From JBBSGC01 sp038254525 (lineage in GTDB: Bacteria; Actinomycetota; Actinomycetes; Propionibacteriales; Nocardioidaceae): a stretch of DNA of 50,637 nt. The DNA lies in assembly GCA_038254525.1 (NCBI GenBank), contig JBBSGC010000002.1, forward strand, positions 1 to 50,637, written 5' to 3'. Position numbers and translations under genes: made by a program. Numbering within the stretch: the first letter of the stretch is position 1; every line of letters starts with the position of its first letter. This document shows positions 7,861 to 15,710 of the stretch, piece by piece. Below the pieces are notes generated by a model, which worked only from the letters and a program-made list of their open reading frames with translations, was not told the DNA's origin and searched no databases.

Positions 7861-10256
7861 CTCGACGTCCCTTCTGCGGCGGCCGCGGCGTGCGCCCGGC
7901 GCAGGTCGAACAGCTCGGACGGCGAGATCGGCATCGACGTGATCGCGAAGCCCTCGGCGTCCTCGATGGCAGCTGCGAAGACTGCCGCCGACGGGATGAC
8001 GCCCGCCTCACCGGCGCCCTTGATGCCCAACGGGTTCAGCGGTGACGGGGTCTCGACGTGGTCGATCTCGATGGTGCGCGGCACCTCGCTGACGTAGGGC
8101 ATCAAGAAGTCCATGAACGAGGCGTTCTGCAGCTGCCCGTGCTCGTCGTAGGCCATGCGCTCATACAACGCTCCGCCGACTCCCTGGGCCACTCCGCCGT
8201 GGATCTGGCCCTCGACGATCATCGGGTTGATCAGCCGACCACAGTCGTGCACGACGCAGTAGCGCAGGATAGTGATCTCCGCAGTCGCCGGGTCGGTCTC
8301 CACCACGACCGCGTGCATGCCGCTGGCGAAGGTCGAGCGCGGCGGCGAGTAGTAGTCACGACCCTCGAGCCCAGGCTCGTCGTCGTCGGCCACCGGTGCC
8401 TTGTCGGCGTCGCCGACGGCGAACTGGGTGGCGGCCTTGGACGCCTCGTCGAAGGCGTAGCGCAGCGGGTTCGACAGCACCGCGAGTGTGCCAAGCGAGA
8501 TGCCCGAAGCGGGCGCACCCTTGACCCGGGCCACCCCGTCGACGATCTCCAGGTCGGACACCTCGGCCTCCAGCGCCTCCGCGGCGATCCGCAGCGCCTT
8601 GGCGCGCACGTTGCGTGCCGCCAGGGCGATCGCGGAGCCGCTCATCACCGCTGCCCGAGAGGCGAACGTACCGACCGCGTAGGGAAACCGCCGGGTGTCG
8701 CCCGTCACGACCTCGATGTCGTCGAACGGCACGCCCAGCTCGTCGGCCACGATCTGCGCGAACGCGGTGCGGTGCCCCTGCCCCTGCGAGGTCAGCCCGG
8801 TGGCCACCTTGACCTTGCCGCTGGTCTCGATCTGCACGTGGCCGCCCTCGTAGGGTCCCACCCCGGTCCCCTCGACGTAGCAGGCCAGCCCGATGCCGAC
8901 CCGCCGGCCCTCCGCTCGGGCCTGCTCGCGGTACGCCTGGAACTCCGACCAGCCGACCAGTTTTCTGAGCTTGTCGAGCAGCTGCGGATAGTCGCCGGAG
9001 TCGTAGACGAGCGGCTTGCCGTCCTGGAACAGCAGCCCATGGTCATAAGGGAACTCGTCGGGCGTGATGAGGTTGACCGCTCGCACGTCGGCGCGGTCCT
9101 TGCCGAGGAAGGCCGCCACCGCATCCATCGTGCGCTCCATCGCAAAGACGCCTTGTGGGCGTCCCGCACCGCGGTACGGCGTCACGATGACGGTGTTGGT
9201 GTAGAGGCTCTCGAAGGCCACCGTGTAAGCCCCCACCTTGTACGGTCCAAGCAGCTGGGTCGAGGTGATGATCGGCACGATCAAGCCGTACGGGATGTAG
9301 GCACCGTTGTCGTGCCAGAACTCCACCGACAGGCCGAGCAGCCGGCCGTCGTCGTCGAAGCCCACCTCGATGTGGTGCACCTGTCCCCGCTCGTGCGCCG
9401 CGGAGATGAAGTGCTCGCGGCGGTCCTCGACGAACTTCACGGCGCGGCCTAGTGCGCGCGCCGCCATCGGCACCAGGAGCTCCTCCGGCCACGGGTGCAC
9501 GATCTTCACCCCGAAGCCCCCACCAACATCCGGGGTGATCACGTCGACGTCGACCAGGTCGAGGCCCAACCGGGCCGCCACCGCGGCACGCACTCCGGTC
9601 GAGGTCTGGGTGGAGGTCCACACCAGCATCCGCCCCGAGTCGGTGTCCCACCGGGCGACTGTGGCCCGGCCCTCCAGCGGCGTGGAGGCGCTGCGCTCGA
9701 TCCGCAGGTCGAGGCTCAACGAGTGGGGGGCCGAGGCGATCGCGCCCGTAGCGTCGCCGTTGGACTGCACCATCCGGGCCGCCCGGTTGCCGGGAACGTC
9801 GTCGTGCACCAGGCGCTCGGCCCGTCGGGCGGCGTCGATCCCGACCACGACCGGCAGCGGCTGGTAGGTCACCCGCACCGCGTCGGCGGCGTCCTCGGCG
9901 ACGTAGCGGTCAACCGCCACGACCATGGCCACCGCCTCACCGGCGTAGTTGACCTCGTCGCGTGCCAACGCGTACTGGGTCCGTCCGTGAGTGAGCGTCG
10001 GGTGCGGGATCAGCAACGGCAACGGCTCGGCCATCGGCCCGGTCAGGTCGGCATAGGTGTAGACCGCGACCACACCCTCGATGTCGAGCACCGCGTCGAC
10101 GTCGATGTCGAGCACCCGGGCGTGCGCGTGCGGGCTGCGTACCACTGCCACGTGCAGCGCGTCGGCGGCGAGGTCGTCGGTGTAGCGCCCGTCGCCGCGC
10201 AGCAGCCGATCGTCCTCCACCCGGCGGACGCCCTCACCGAACAGCTTCGTGGTCAC
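7857..10256 (-). CDS. Molybdenum hydroxylase large subunit (form II CoxL / xanthine dehydrogenase family)
   Basis: 799 aa. The start is the GTG that overlaps the previous stop as GTGA; about 130 further upstream codons in the same frame are shadow and are excluded. It carries the aldehyde oxidase/xanthine dehydrogenase a/b hammerhead (start VTTKLFGEGVRRVEDDRLLR) and molybdopterin-binding domain (TPDVGGGFGVK near 241-251). The active-site loop is PYRGAGR at 360-366, the form II type. It lacks the AYRCSFR loop with copper-binding Cys that marks true CO dehydrogenase, so a CO role is not supported. The catalytic glutamate is E750 in KGAGEAG. In this operon the best guess is uracil/thymine dehydrogenase (uracil to barbiturate); xanthine or another N-heterocycle remains possible. 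No XdhC/CoxDEF maturation gene is in the window. Confidence 0.9.
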   Translation of the reverse strand: MTTKLFGEGVRRVEDDRLLRGDGRYTDDLAADALHVAVVRSPHAHARVLDIDVDAVLDIEGVVAVYTYADLTGPMAEPLPLLIPHPTLTHGRTQYALARDEVNYAGEAVAMVVAVDRYVAEDAADAVRVTYQPLPVVVGIDAARRAERLVHDDVPGNRAARMVQSNGDATGAIASAPHSLSLDLRIERSASTPLEGRATVARWDTDSGRMLVWTSTQTSTGVRAAVAARLGLDLVDVDVITPDVGGGFGVKIVHPWPEELLVPMAARALGRAVKFVEDRREHFISAAHERGQVHHIEVGFDDDGRLLGLSVEFWHDNGAYIPYGLIVPIITSTQLLGPYKVGAYTVAFESLYTNTVIVTPYRGAGRPQGVFAMERTMDAVAAFLGKDRADVRAVNLITPDEFPYDHGLLFQDGKPLVYDSGDYPQLLDKLRKLVGWSEFQAYREQARAEGRRVGIGLACYVEGTGVGPYEGGHVQIETSGKVKVATGLTSQGQGHRTAFAQIVADELGVPFDDIEVVTGDTRRFPYAVGTFASRAAVMSGSAIALAARNVRAKALRIAAEALEAEVSDLEIVDGVARVKGAPASGISLGTLAVLSNPLRYAFDEASKAATQFAVGDADKAPVADDDEPGLEGRDYYSPPRSTFASGMHAVVVETDPATAEITILRYCVVHDCGRLINPMIVEGQIHGGVAQGVGGALYERMAYDEHGQLQNASFMDFLMPYVSEVPRTIEIDHVETPSPLNPLGIKGAGEAGVIPSAAVFAAAIEDAEGFAITSMPISPSELFDLRRAHAAAAAEGTSR

Positions 10257-11731
10257 CTCGGCACCCGCTCCGCGGGCAGCTCCGCCGCGCTCTGCCCGCC
10301 GCGCAGCTCCGCCGCACGCAGCACCGCCTTCACGATGTTCTGGTAGCCGGTGCACCGGCAGAGGTTGCCGCCGATCATCTCGCGCGCCGCTTCGACGTCC
10401 GGCTCCGGCGTCTCCTCGAGGCCGGCCGCCACGGTGGTGAGGAACCCCGGCGTGCAAAAACCGCACTGCAGCCCGTGACAGTCCTTGAACGCCTGCTGCA
10501 CCGGTCCCAGCGTGCCGTCTGGCTTCGCGAGGCCCTCGACGGTGGTGATCTCGGCATCCTGCGCGGAGACCGCCAACAGCAGGCAGGAGCGGACCGGCCG
10601 GCCGTCGAGCAGCACCGTGCACGCGCCGCAGACGCCGTGCTCGCATCCGACGTGCGTGCCGGTCAGGCCGCAGTCGTGGCGCAGCGCGTCAGACAGCAGC
10701 CGCCGCGGCGGCACCCGCACCGCATGGATGGCGCCGTTGACCCGCAACCGGACCTCACGCACCGCTGCGTCGGCCGATGCGCTCTCGGCCGGCGCACTTG
10801 TCACCGTCACCGCTCGCCCGGGCGCGCTCTCGCGGTGACAAGTCGCCTGGCCGGTCGGTTCCTGCGCTCCCCGCGCCTTGGCCGCGGTGTACGCGGCCGA
10901 CACCACCCGAGCGGTCAGCACACCGGCCAGCTGCCGTCGGTAGTCGGCGCTGGCGTGGATGTCGTCCTGCGGGTCGACGCCGTCGCGGGCAAGCTGCGCC
11001 GCCTGCGCAAGCGCGTCCGGGTCGACGCCGGCCGCAAAGGCGGCTGACAGGTCGAGCACCACCGCAGTGTCACCGACGCTGAGGTAGCCGGCACGCACCG
11101 AGCGCACGGTGCCGCTGTCGTCCAGGCCCACCAGGGCGGCGACGCCGCACAGCGCGTAGTCGCCGTGCCGCCGGGCGATCTCGTCGAACGCCGTCCCGGC
11201 GTGCGCCGGCAGCGCCGGCGCCCACGCCTCGGTGACGATCTCGTCGGGACCCAACGACGTCTCGAGCGGCCCGACGTAGAGCGTGTCGGCACCCACCTGC
11301 CGGCTCGCGCCGACCGACTCCGCGGTCACGCTGCCGCCGAGCAGTGACCAGACCACGGGCAGCTCCGCGGCCGCGTCGGCATGGACGAGCGAGCCGACCG
11401 GGGTACCCCGGTTTCGGATCGTCGGATGCGCCACCCGGCGCAGCGCCTGGCCGAGCAGCGGCTGCGTGCGGGACGCGCCGGTGTCACCCTCCACCTGCGC
11501 GTGCCGAGCCAGCGCGCCGATGCTCACCCCGGTCTCGTCGCTGCGCACGTAGGCCAGCTCCGGCAGCCCGTTGATGTCGACGACGACGGCCGGTGAGGCC
11601 AGCCGCATGGACATCAACGGCACGAGGCTCTGGCCTCCGGCGAGGATCTTGGCGTCGGCGCAGGCGGCGTAGACCTCGAGCGCCTCCGCCAGCGTGCGCG
11701 GGCGGACGTAGGCGAAAGGAGCGGGCTTCAC
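10253..11731 (-). CDS. Fused FAD-binding (CoxM) and 2Fe-2S (CoxS) subunit of molybdenum hydroxylase
   Basis: 492 aa, made of two normally separate subunits. Residues 1-288 are the CoxM-type FAD domain with AGGQSL at 31-36 and TIRNRGT at 104-110. A linker at about 289-325 follows. Residues 326-492 are the CoxS-type electron-transfer domain: plant-type cluster C363, C368, C371, C383 (GCEHGVCGACTV) and the second cluster C423, C426, C458, C460 (CGFCTPGF, CRCTGY). All eight cluster cysteines are present, so the fusion looks functional. It passes electrons from the molybdenum site to FAD and on to an acceptor. The start is GTG, 10 bases after uraA, with AGGGAG upstream. The linker contains an exact 11-base inverted repeat, listed separately. 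Confidence 0.92.
   Translation of the reverse strand: MKPAPFAYVRPRTLAEALEVYAACADAKILAGGQSLVPLMSMRLASPAVVVDINGLPELAYVRSDETGVSIGALARHAQVEGDTGASRTQPLLGQALRRVAHPTIRNRGTPVGSLVHADAAAELPVVWSLLGGSVTAESVGASRQVGADTLYVGPLETSLGPDEIVTEAWAPALPAHAGTAFDEIARRHGDYALCGVAALVGLDDSGTVRSVRAGYLSVGDTAVVLDLSAAFAAGVDPDALAQAAQLARDGVDPQDDIHASADYRRQLAGVLTARVVSAAYTAAKARGAQEPTGQATCHRESAPGRAVTVTSAPAESASADAAVREVRLRVNGAIHAVRVPPRRLLSDALRHDCGLTGTHVGCEHGVCGACTVLLDGRPVRSCLLLAVSAQDAEITTVEGLAKPDGTLGPVQQAFKDCHGLQCGFCTPGFLTTVAAGLEETPEPDVEAAREMIGGNLCRCTGYQNIVKAVLRAAELRGGQSAAELPAERVPR
10796..10843. repeat. Perfect 11-base inverted repeat at the CoxM/CoxS fusion junction
   Basis: ACTTGTCACCG at 10796-10806 and CGGTGACAAGT at 10833-10843 are exact inverted copies separated by 26 bases. 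They encode residues 297-312 of the fused subunit, in the inter-domain linker. This could be a remnant of a palindromic element or of an old intergenic hairpin captured when the two genes fused. Confidence 0.7.
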
Positions 11732-11741
11732 CGGCTGCGCG

Positions 11742-13271
11742 TCACTCCCTGTCCTCGAACCGACTGCCGCGGTCGTCGTGCCGGAAGGTCGGGTCGTTGG
11801 CCCGGTACGAGGGGTCGTCAGACCGGAACGGCGGGTGCTCCCCCGCCGGTGTCTCGACCGTACCCGTCGAGATCAGCGCACCACCCTCGTAGGCCCGGCC
11901 GGCGGCCTGCGGCTCGGCGCTCTCGCGAGCGCCGAGGGCGCGCACCAGGTGGTAGAAGACGATCACGAAGATCGTGCCGAGCGCGATCCCGGACAGCGAG
12001 AAGTTGTCGTTGAACTTCAGCGAGACGCCGCCGATCCCGACGATCAGGCCGGCCGCCAACGGGACCAGGTTGACCGGGTCCGCGAACGACACCCGGTTCT
12101 CCACCCAGATCTTCGCACCGAGCAGGCCGATCATCCCGTAGAGGACGACCGTGATACCGCCCAGCACACCACCAGGAACCGACGCGACGAGCGCACCGAA
12201 CTTCGGACAGAAGCCCAGCAGGATCGCCACTCCCGCCGCGACGAAGTAGGCAGCGGTGGAGTAGATCCGGGTCGCCGCCATCACCCCGATGTTCTCGGCG
12301 TACGTGGTGGTCGGGGAGCCGCCGAACGCGCTGGCCAGTGTGGTGCCGACCCCGTCACCGAGCAGCGCACGGCCGAGGTAGGGGTCCAGGTTGTCGCCGG
12401 TCATCTCGGCGACCGCCTTGACGTGGCCGGTGTTCTCCGCGATCAGCGCGATCACGGCAGGCAGCACGAGCAGGATGAACGTGAGCGAGAACGCCGGTGC
12501 CACGAACCCGGGAATGGTTCCGTTGGCGGTGTCGAACGACTGTGGGATGCCGATCCAGTCCGCGGCCCGCACAGTGTCGAAACTGACCCGGTCGTGGACA
12601 GTCGGCGTGCAGGCGACCCCGCCGCAGGAGGTGATCTGACCGAAGAGCCCGTCGAAGAGCCAGGACAGCAGGTAGCCGAAGATCAGGCCGAGGAAGATCG
12701 CTATCCGGTTCCAGAAGCCCTTGATGACCGTCGCAGCGAGGATTACGAACGTCGCGGTGAGCAGCGCCACCCACTGGTCCTGCGGCCAGTAGATACCGGC
12801 GACGACCGGCGCGAGGTTGAAGCCGATCAGCATGACCACCGCACCGGTGACCGCCGGTGGCAGCACCTTCTGCACCAGGTGGCCGCCGGCGAAGTGCACC
12901 AGCAACCCGATCAGCGCGAGCACCACACCGGCGACCAGGATCGAGCCCGTCACATCGGAGGAGGACCCGCCTTGCAAGCGGATCGCGGCAACCCCGGAGA
13001 CGAACGAGGCACTGGTCCCCAGATAGCTGGGCACCCGGCCGTCGACGATCAGCAGGAAGAGGATCGTCGCGATGCCGGAGAAGAGGATCGCCACGTTGGG
13101 GTTGAGCCCCATGATGATCGGGAAGACGAACGTCGCCCCGAACATTGCGACCACGTGCTGCGCGCCGAGGCCCACGGTTCGACCCCAGCTCAACCGCTCC
13201 CCTGGCCGGACGACCTCACCGGGTGGGGGCGTCTTGCCCCCGTGCACGACCTGCCATCCGAACGCTGACAT
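11742..13271 (-). CDS. uraA: Uracil/xanthine permease, NCS2 family (UraA-like)
   Basis: 509 aa integral membrane protein with about 12-14 hydrophobic segments, a nucleobase:cation symporter of the NCS2 family. The uracil-type signature is present: E279 in IALIAENTGHVKAV and E326 in GGSPTTTYAENIGVMA match the two substrate-binding glutamates of E. coli UraA. This points to uracil rather than a purine, though some NCS2 members are broad. It is the first gene of the leftward catabolic operon, ATG start with a strong AGGAGGGG site about 9 bases upstream. Its place at the head of the operon is the best clue that the pathway substrate is a pyrimidine. Confidence 0.93.
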   Translation of the reverse strand: MSAFGWQVVHGGKTPPPGEVVRPGERLSWGRTVGLGAQHVVAMFGATFVFPIIMGLNPNVAILFSGIATILFLLIVDGRVPSYLGTSASFVSGVAAIRLQGGSSSDVTGSILVAGVVLALIGLLVHFAGGHLVQKVLPPAVTGAVVMLIGFNLAPVVAGIYWPQDQWVALLTATFVILAATVIKGFWNRIAIFLGLIFGYLLSWLFDGLFGQITSCGGVACTPTVHDRVSFDTVRAADWIGIPQSFDTANGTIPGFVAPAFSLTFILLVLPAVIALIAENTGHVKAVAEMTGDNLDPYLGRALLGDGVGTTLASAFGGSPTTTYAENIGVMAATRIYSTAAYFVAAGVAILLGFCPKFGALVASVPGGVLGGITVVLYGMIGLLGAKIWVENRVSFADPVNLVPLAAGLIVGIGGVSLKFNDNFSLSGIALGTIFVIVFYHLVRALGARESAEPQAAGRAYEGGALISTGTVETPAGEHPPFRSDDPSYRANDPTFRHDDRGSRFEDRE

Positions 13272-13437
13272 TGGACCCCTCCTGACGCCGCCGGGCTCCC
13301 CTCCGTGGAGGTGACCCTAGTGGTCCGCGTCACAGTGCGTCATGAGCGACACTTGGCAATCGGATCCCGCGTGCCACCCGGTCACTGACGTGGGTCCATC
13401 ACTGTCCGAGCACCACATGCGAACCGAGGAGGCGCCC
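13272..13437. promoter_or_regulatory. Divergent promoter/operator region of the two catabolic operons
   Basis: 166 bases separate uraA (minus) from the DUF2877 gene (plus), so both operons are probably co-controlled. Visible elements: palindrome CCTCCGTGGAGG at 13300-13311, which may lie in the uraA leader; palindrome GTCACTGAC at 13381-13389; and a possible minus-strand promoter with -10 TAGGGT (13314-13319) and -35 ATGACG (13338-13343), 18 bases apart. The plus-side gene has a perfect GAGGAGG ribosome site at its 3' edge. No regulator gene lies in the island. The promoter boxes are weak guesses. Confidence 0.4.
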
Positions 13438-14208
13438 GTGCCGGTCCGGACCGCGCTCGCTGCCGCTGCCTCGCCGTGGGTGACCGCGCAGCTGGCCGGG
13501 CCGCGGCGACCGGCGCAGGTGTTGGCCCGGGGCCGGTCCGCGCTGTATCTCGAGGTGGGCGGCGCCTGTGTGGGGCTGCTGGCGAGGGCCGCGGTCCGGG
13601 TCCCCATCGGGCTGCGGCTCGACGTTGGGGAGGTCCCCGAGCCAGGTGCGCACGTTGAGATCGGTGACGGTGGGTGCGCGCTGCATGAGATGGACGTGCG
13701 GGTCGTCCGGAGCGTCGACGTGACCGTGCCGCGGCTGCCCGGCCTCGCGGGGAGCGCACTGGCTCAGCTGCTGCTGCCGGGCCGCGATGCCCGGGTGGAC
13801 TTCGCGTACGCCGAGCTGCCGGCTACCGCACTGGCTGGCCTCGCCGCCGGTGAACCTGAGGCGGTGCGCCAGCTGCTCGGCCGAGGCAGCGGCCTGACCC
13901 CCACCGGCGACGACGTGCTCGCCGGCTGGCTGGTCGCCCGGCAGGCGGCGGGCCGACCGGACGCCGCGGTCATCGATGCCGTGGGCAGCTGCGTCCGGGC
14001 CGCCACCAGCAGCCTCTCGGCGACGCTGCTCCGCCGGGCGACCGTCGGCGAGACCGTTCCGGAGGTTCGTGACCTGCTGCGTTGCCTGGCCCGACACGGT
14101 GTTCCGGTCGAGGAGCTCGACCGGCTGCTGGCCGTCGGCTCGTCGTCCGGTGCCGGCCTGGCGATCGGCGTACGACTCGGGTTGGCTGCCGGCGGAGCCG
14201 GGTCGTGA
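13438..14208 (+). CDS. DUF2877 protein, YlbF/AllH-like
   Basis: 256 aa from a GTG with a textbook GAGGAGG site six bases upstream; an ATG at 13342 in the same frame has no such site and is rejected. The DUF2877 signature GRGSGLTPTGDD is at 148-159. In E. coli the family member YlbF (AllH) is encoded with FdrA and YlbE and is required for oxamate carbamoyltransferase activity in allantoin degradation. Here it is the first gene of a three-gene operon, overlapping fdrA by four bases. Family assignment is firm. The role as part of a carbamoyl-transfer complex is inherited from the E. coli system, and its substrate here is inferred to differ. Confidence 0.85.
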   Translation: MPVRTALAAAASPWVTAQLAGPRRPAQVLARGRSALYLEVGGACVGLLARAAVRVPIGLRLDVGEVPEPGAHVEIGDGGCALHEMDVRVVRSVDVTVPRLPGLAGSALAQLLLPGRDARVDFAYAELPATALAGLAAGEPEAVRQLLGRGSGLTPTGDDVLAGWLVARQAAGRPDAAVIDAVGSCVRAATSSLSATLLRRATVGETVPEVRDLLRCLARHGVPVEELDRLLAVGSSSGAGLAIGVRLGLAAGGAGS

Positions 14209-15710
14209 GCACCGACCAGCCGCCGGCGCGGACCCACGTCGAGCTGCGCCGCGGGGCCTACGCGGACTCCGTGGCGCTGTTGCAGGTCAGCAAGGACGTG
14301 GCCGCCACCGATGGCGTCGCCGCCGCGCAGGTCGCGATGGCGACCCCGCTCAACGTGGCCGTGCTCGCCGACATGGGGTTCGCGGTGCCGGCCTCGGCCA
14401 CCCCCAACGACCTGGTGGTCGCGGTGCGGTTCGAGGACCAGGAGCTGGCCACGGTGCTGGCTGCCGTCGAAGCCGCCCTGGCGGCCACCTCGCGGCGGGA
14501 CCTGGCCGGCACCGGGACGCTCGCGGCCCCGCGGACGACCGGATCGGCTCTGCGGCGCACTGCGGCGAACCTGGCCCTGGTGTCGGTGCCGGGCGAGCAC
14601 GCGTTCGTCGAGGCGATGGACGCAGTCGAGGCCGGCTGCGACGTGCTGGTGTTCAGCGACAACGTCCCGCTCGAGCAGGAGGTGGCGCTCAAGCGGGCCG
14701 CCGGGGCGGCGGGCGTGCTGGTGATGGGCCCCGACTGCGGCACCGCGGTGGTCGGCGGGCTCGGTCTCGGCTTCGCCAACACGGTCCAACCTGGCCCGGT
14801 CGGGATCGTCGCCGCCTCCGGCACCGGATGCCAGCAGGTGCTCACGCTGCTCGACGCCGCCGGGGTCGGGGTGAGCGCCGCGCTCGGCGTGGGCGGACGG
14901 GACCTCTCCGCACCGGTCGGCGGGCTCTCGACCCGGCAGGCGCTGCTGCGGCTCGACGCCGACCCCGCCACCGAGCTGATCATCGTGGTGTCGAAGCCAC
15001 CGGCCCCGGTCGTCGCCGAGGAGCTGACCGAGCTCGCTGCCGGCCTCCACACCCCCGTGCAGCTGGCGCTGCTGGGGCCCGGGCGTCCCGACCTCACCGC
15101 GGCCACCGAGCAGGCGCTGACCGCGCTGGGCCGGCCGGTGCCGGCGTGGCCGACCTGGGGCACGCCGGCGACCGGCCACCGGCCCGGGTTCCTGCGCGGG
15201 CTGTTCGTCGGCGGGACGCTGTGCGACGAGGCGATGCTGATCGCGAGCGAGTCCCTTGGCCCGGTGCGCAGCAACATCCCGCTGCGGCCGGAGCTGGCGC
15301 TCGGTCCCGACCTGCGGGCCGCGGCACATCTGATGATCGACTTCGGCGACGACGCGCTCACCGCCGGGCGGGCACACCCGATGATCGACCCGACGCTGCG
15401 GCTGGCGGCGCTGGCCGCCCAGGCCGCCGACCCGTCCACAGGGGTGCTGCTGCTCGACGTGGTGCTCGGTCACGGAGCCGAGGACGACCCGGCGGCCGCC
15501 CTGGCGCGGGCCGTGGCGGCCGCTCGACGCGCGGCCGCGGACAGTGGCCGCGACCTGGCCGTCGTGGTCGCCTGCATCGGCACCCGGAGAGACCCGCAGG
15601 GGCTGGCCGCTCAGGCGGGGGCACTCGCCGAAGCCGGGGCCGTTGTCTTCGCCTCCAACGCGGCCGCCGCCCGGCACGCCGTCTCGTTGCTCGCACCGGG
15701 AGATCGCTGA
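14205..15710 (+). CDS. fdrA: FdrA family protein (AllF-like)
   Basis: 501 aa, somewhat shorter than E. coli FdrA. The GTG start overlaps the previous stop (GTGA). FdrA proteins resemble the CoA-binding and ligase halves of succinyl-CoA synthetase; seen here are VLVMGPDCGT near 171-180, GIVAASGTGCQ at 200-210 and GVGGRDLS at 228-235. The gene was once thought linked to FtsH, but in E. coli it is part of the FdrA/YlbE/YlbF set for oxalurate phosphorolysis. The conserved gene trio here, next to a carbamate kinase across the divergent promoter, argues for the same chemistry: carbamoyl transfer from an acylurea to phosphate. Substrate inferred. Confidence 0.88.
   Translation: MSTDQPPARTHVELRRGAYADSVALLQVSKDVAATDGVAAAQVAMATPLNVAVLADMGFAVPASATPNDLVVAVRFEDQELATVLAAVEAALAATSRRDLAGTGTLAAPRTTGSALRRTAANLALVSVPGEHAFVEAMDAVEAGCDVLVFSDNVPLEQEVALKRAAGAAGVLVMGPDCGTAVVGGLGLGFANTVQPGPVGIVAASGTGCQQVLTLLDAAGVGVSAALGVGGRDLSAPVGGLSTRQALLRLDADPATELIIVVSKPPAPVVAEELTELAAGLHTPVQLALLGPGRPDLTAATEQALTALGRPVPAWPTWGTPATGHRPGFLRGLFVGGTLCDEAMLIASESLGPVRSNIPLRPELALGPDLRAAAHLMIDFGDDALTAGRAHPMIDPTLRLAALAAQAADPSTGVLLLDVVLGHGAEDDPAAALARAVAAARRAAADSGRDLAVVVACIGTRRDPQGLAAQAGALAEAGAVVFASNAAAARHAVSLLAPGDR

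Noticed and set aside
7857..11731. Aerobic CO dehydrogenase operon
   Set aside because: The large subunit lacks the AYRCSFR active-site loop and has PYRGAGR instead; neighbours point to N-heterocycle catabolism.
13976..15709. N-terminal extension of the DUF1116 frame to over 1000 codons
   Set aside because: The extension lies over fdrA in another frame and is low-complexity; the ATG at 15710 overlapping the fdrA stop is the natural start.
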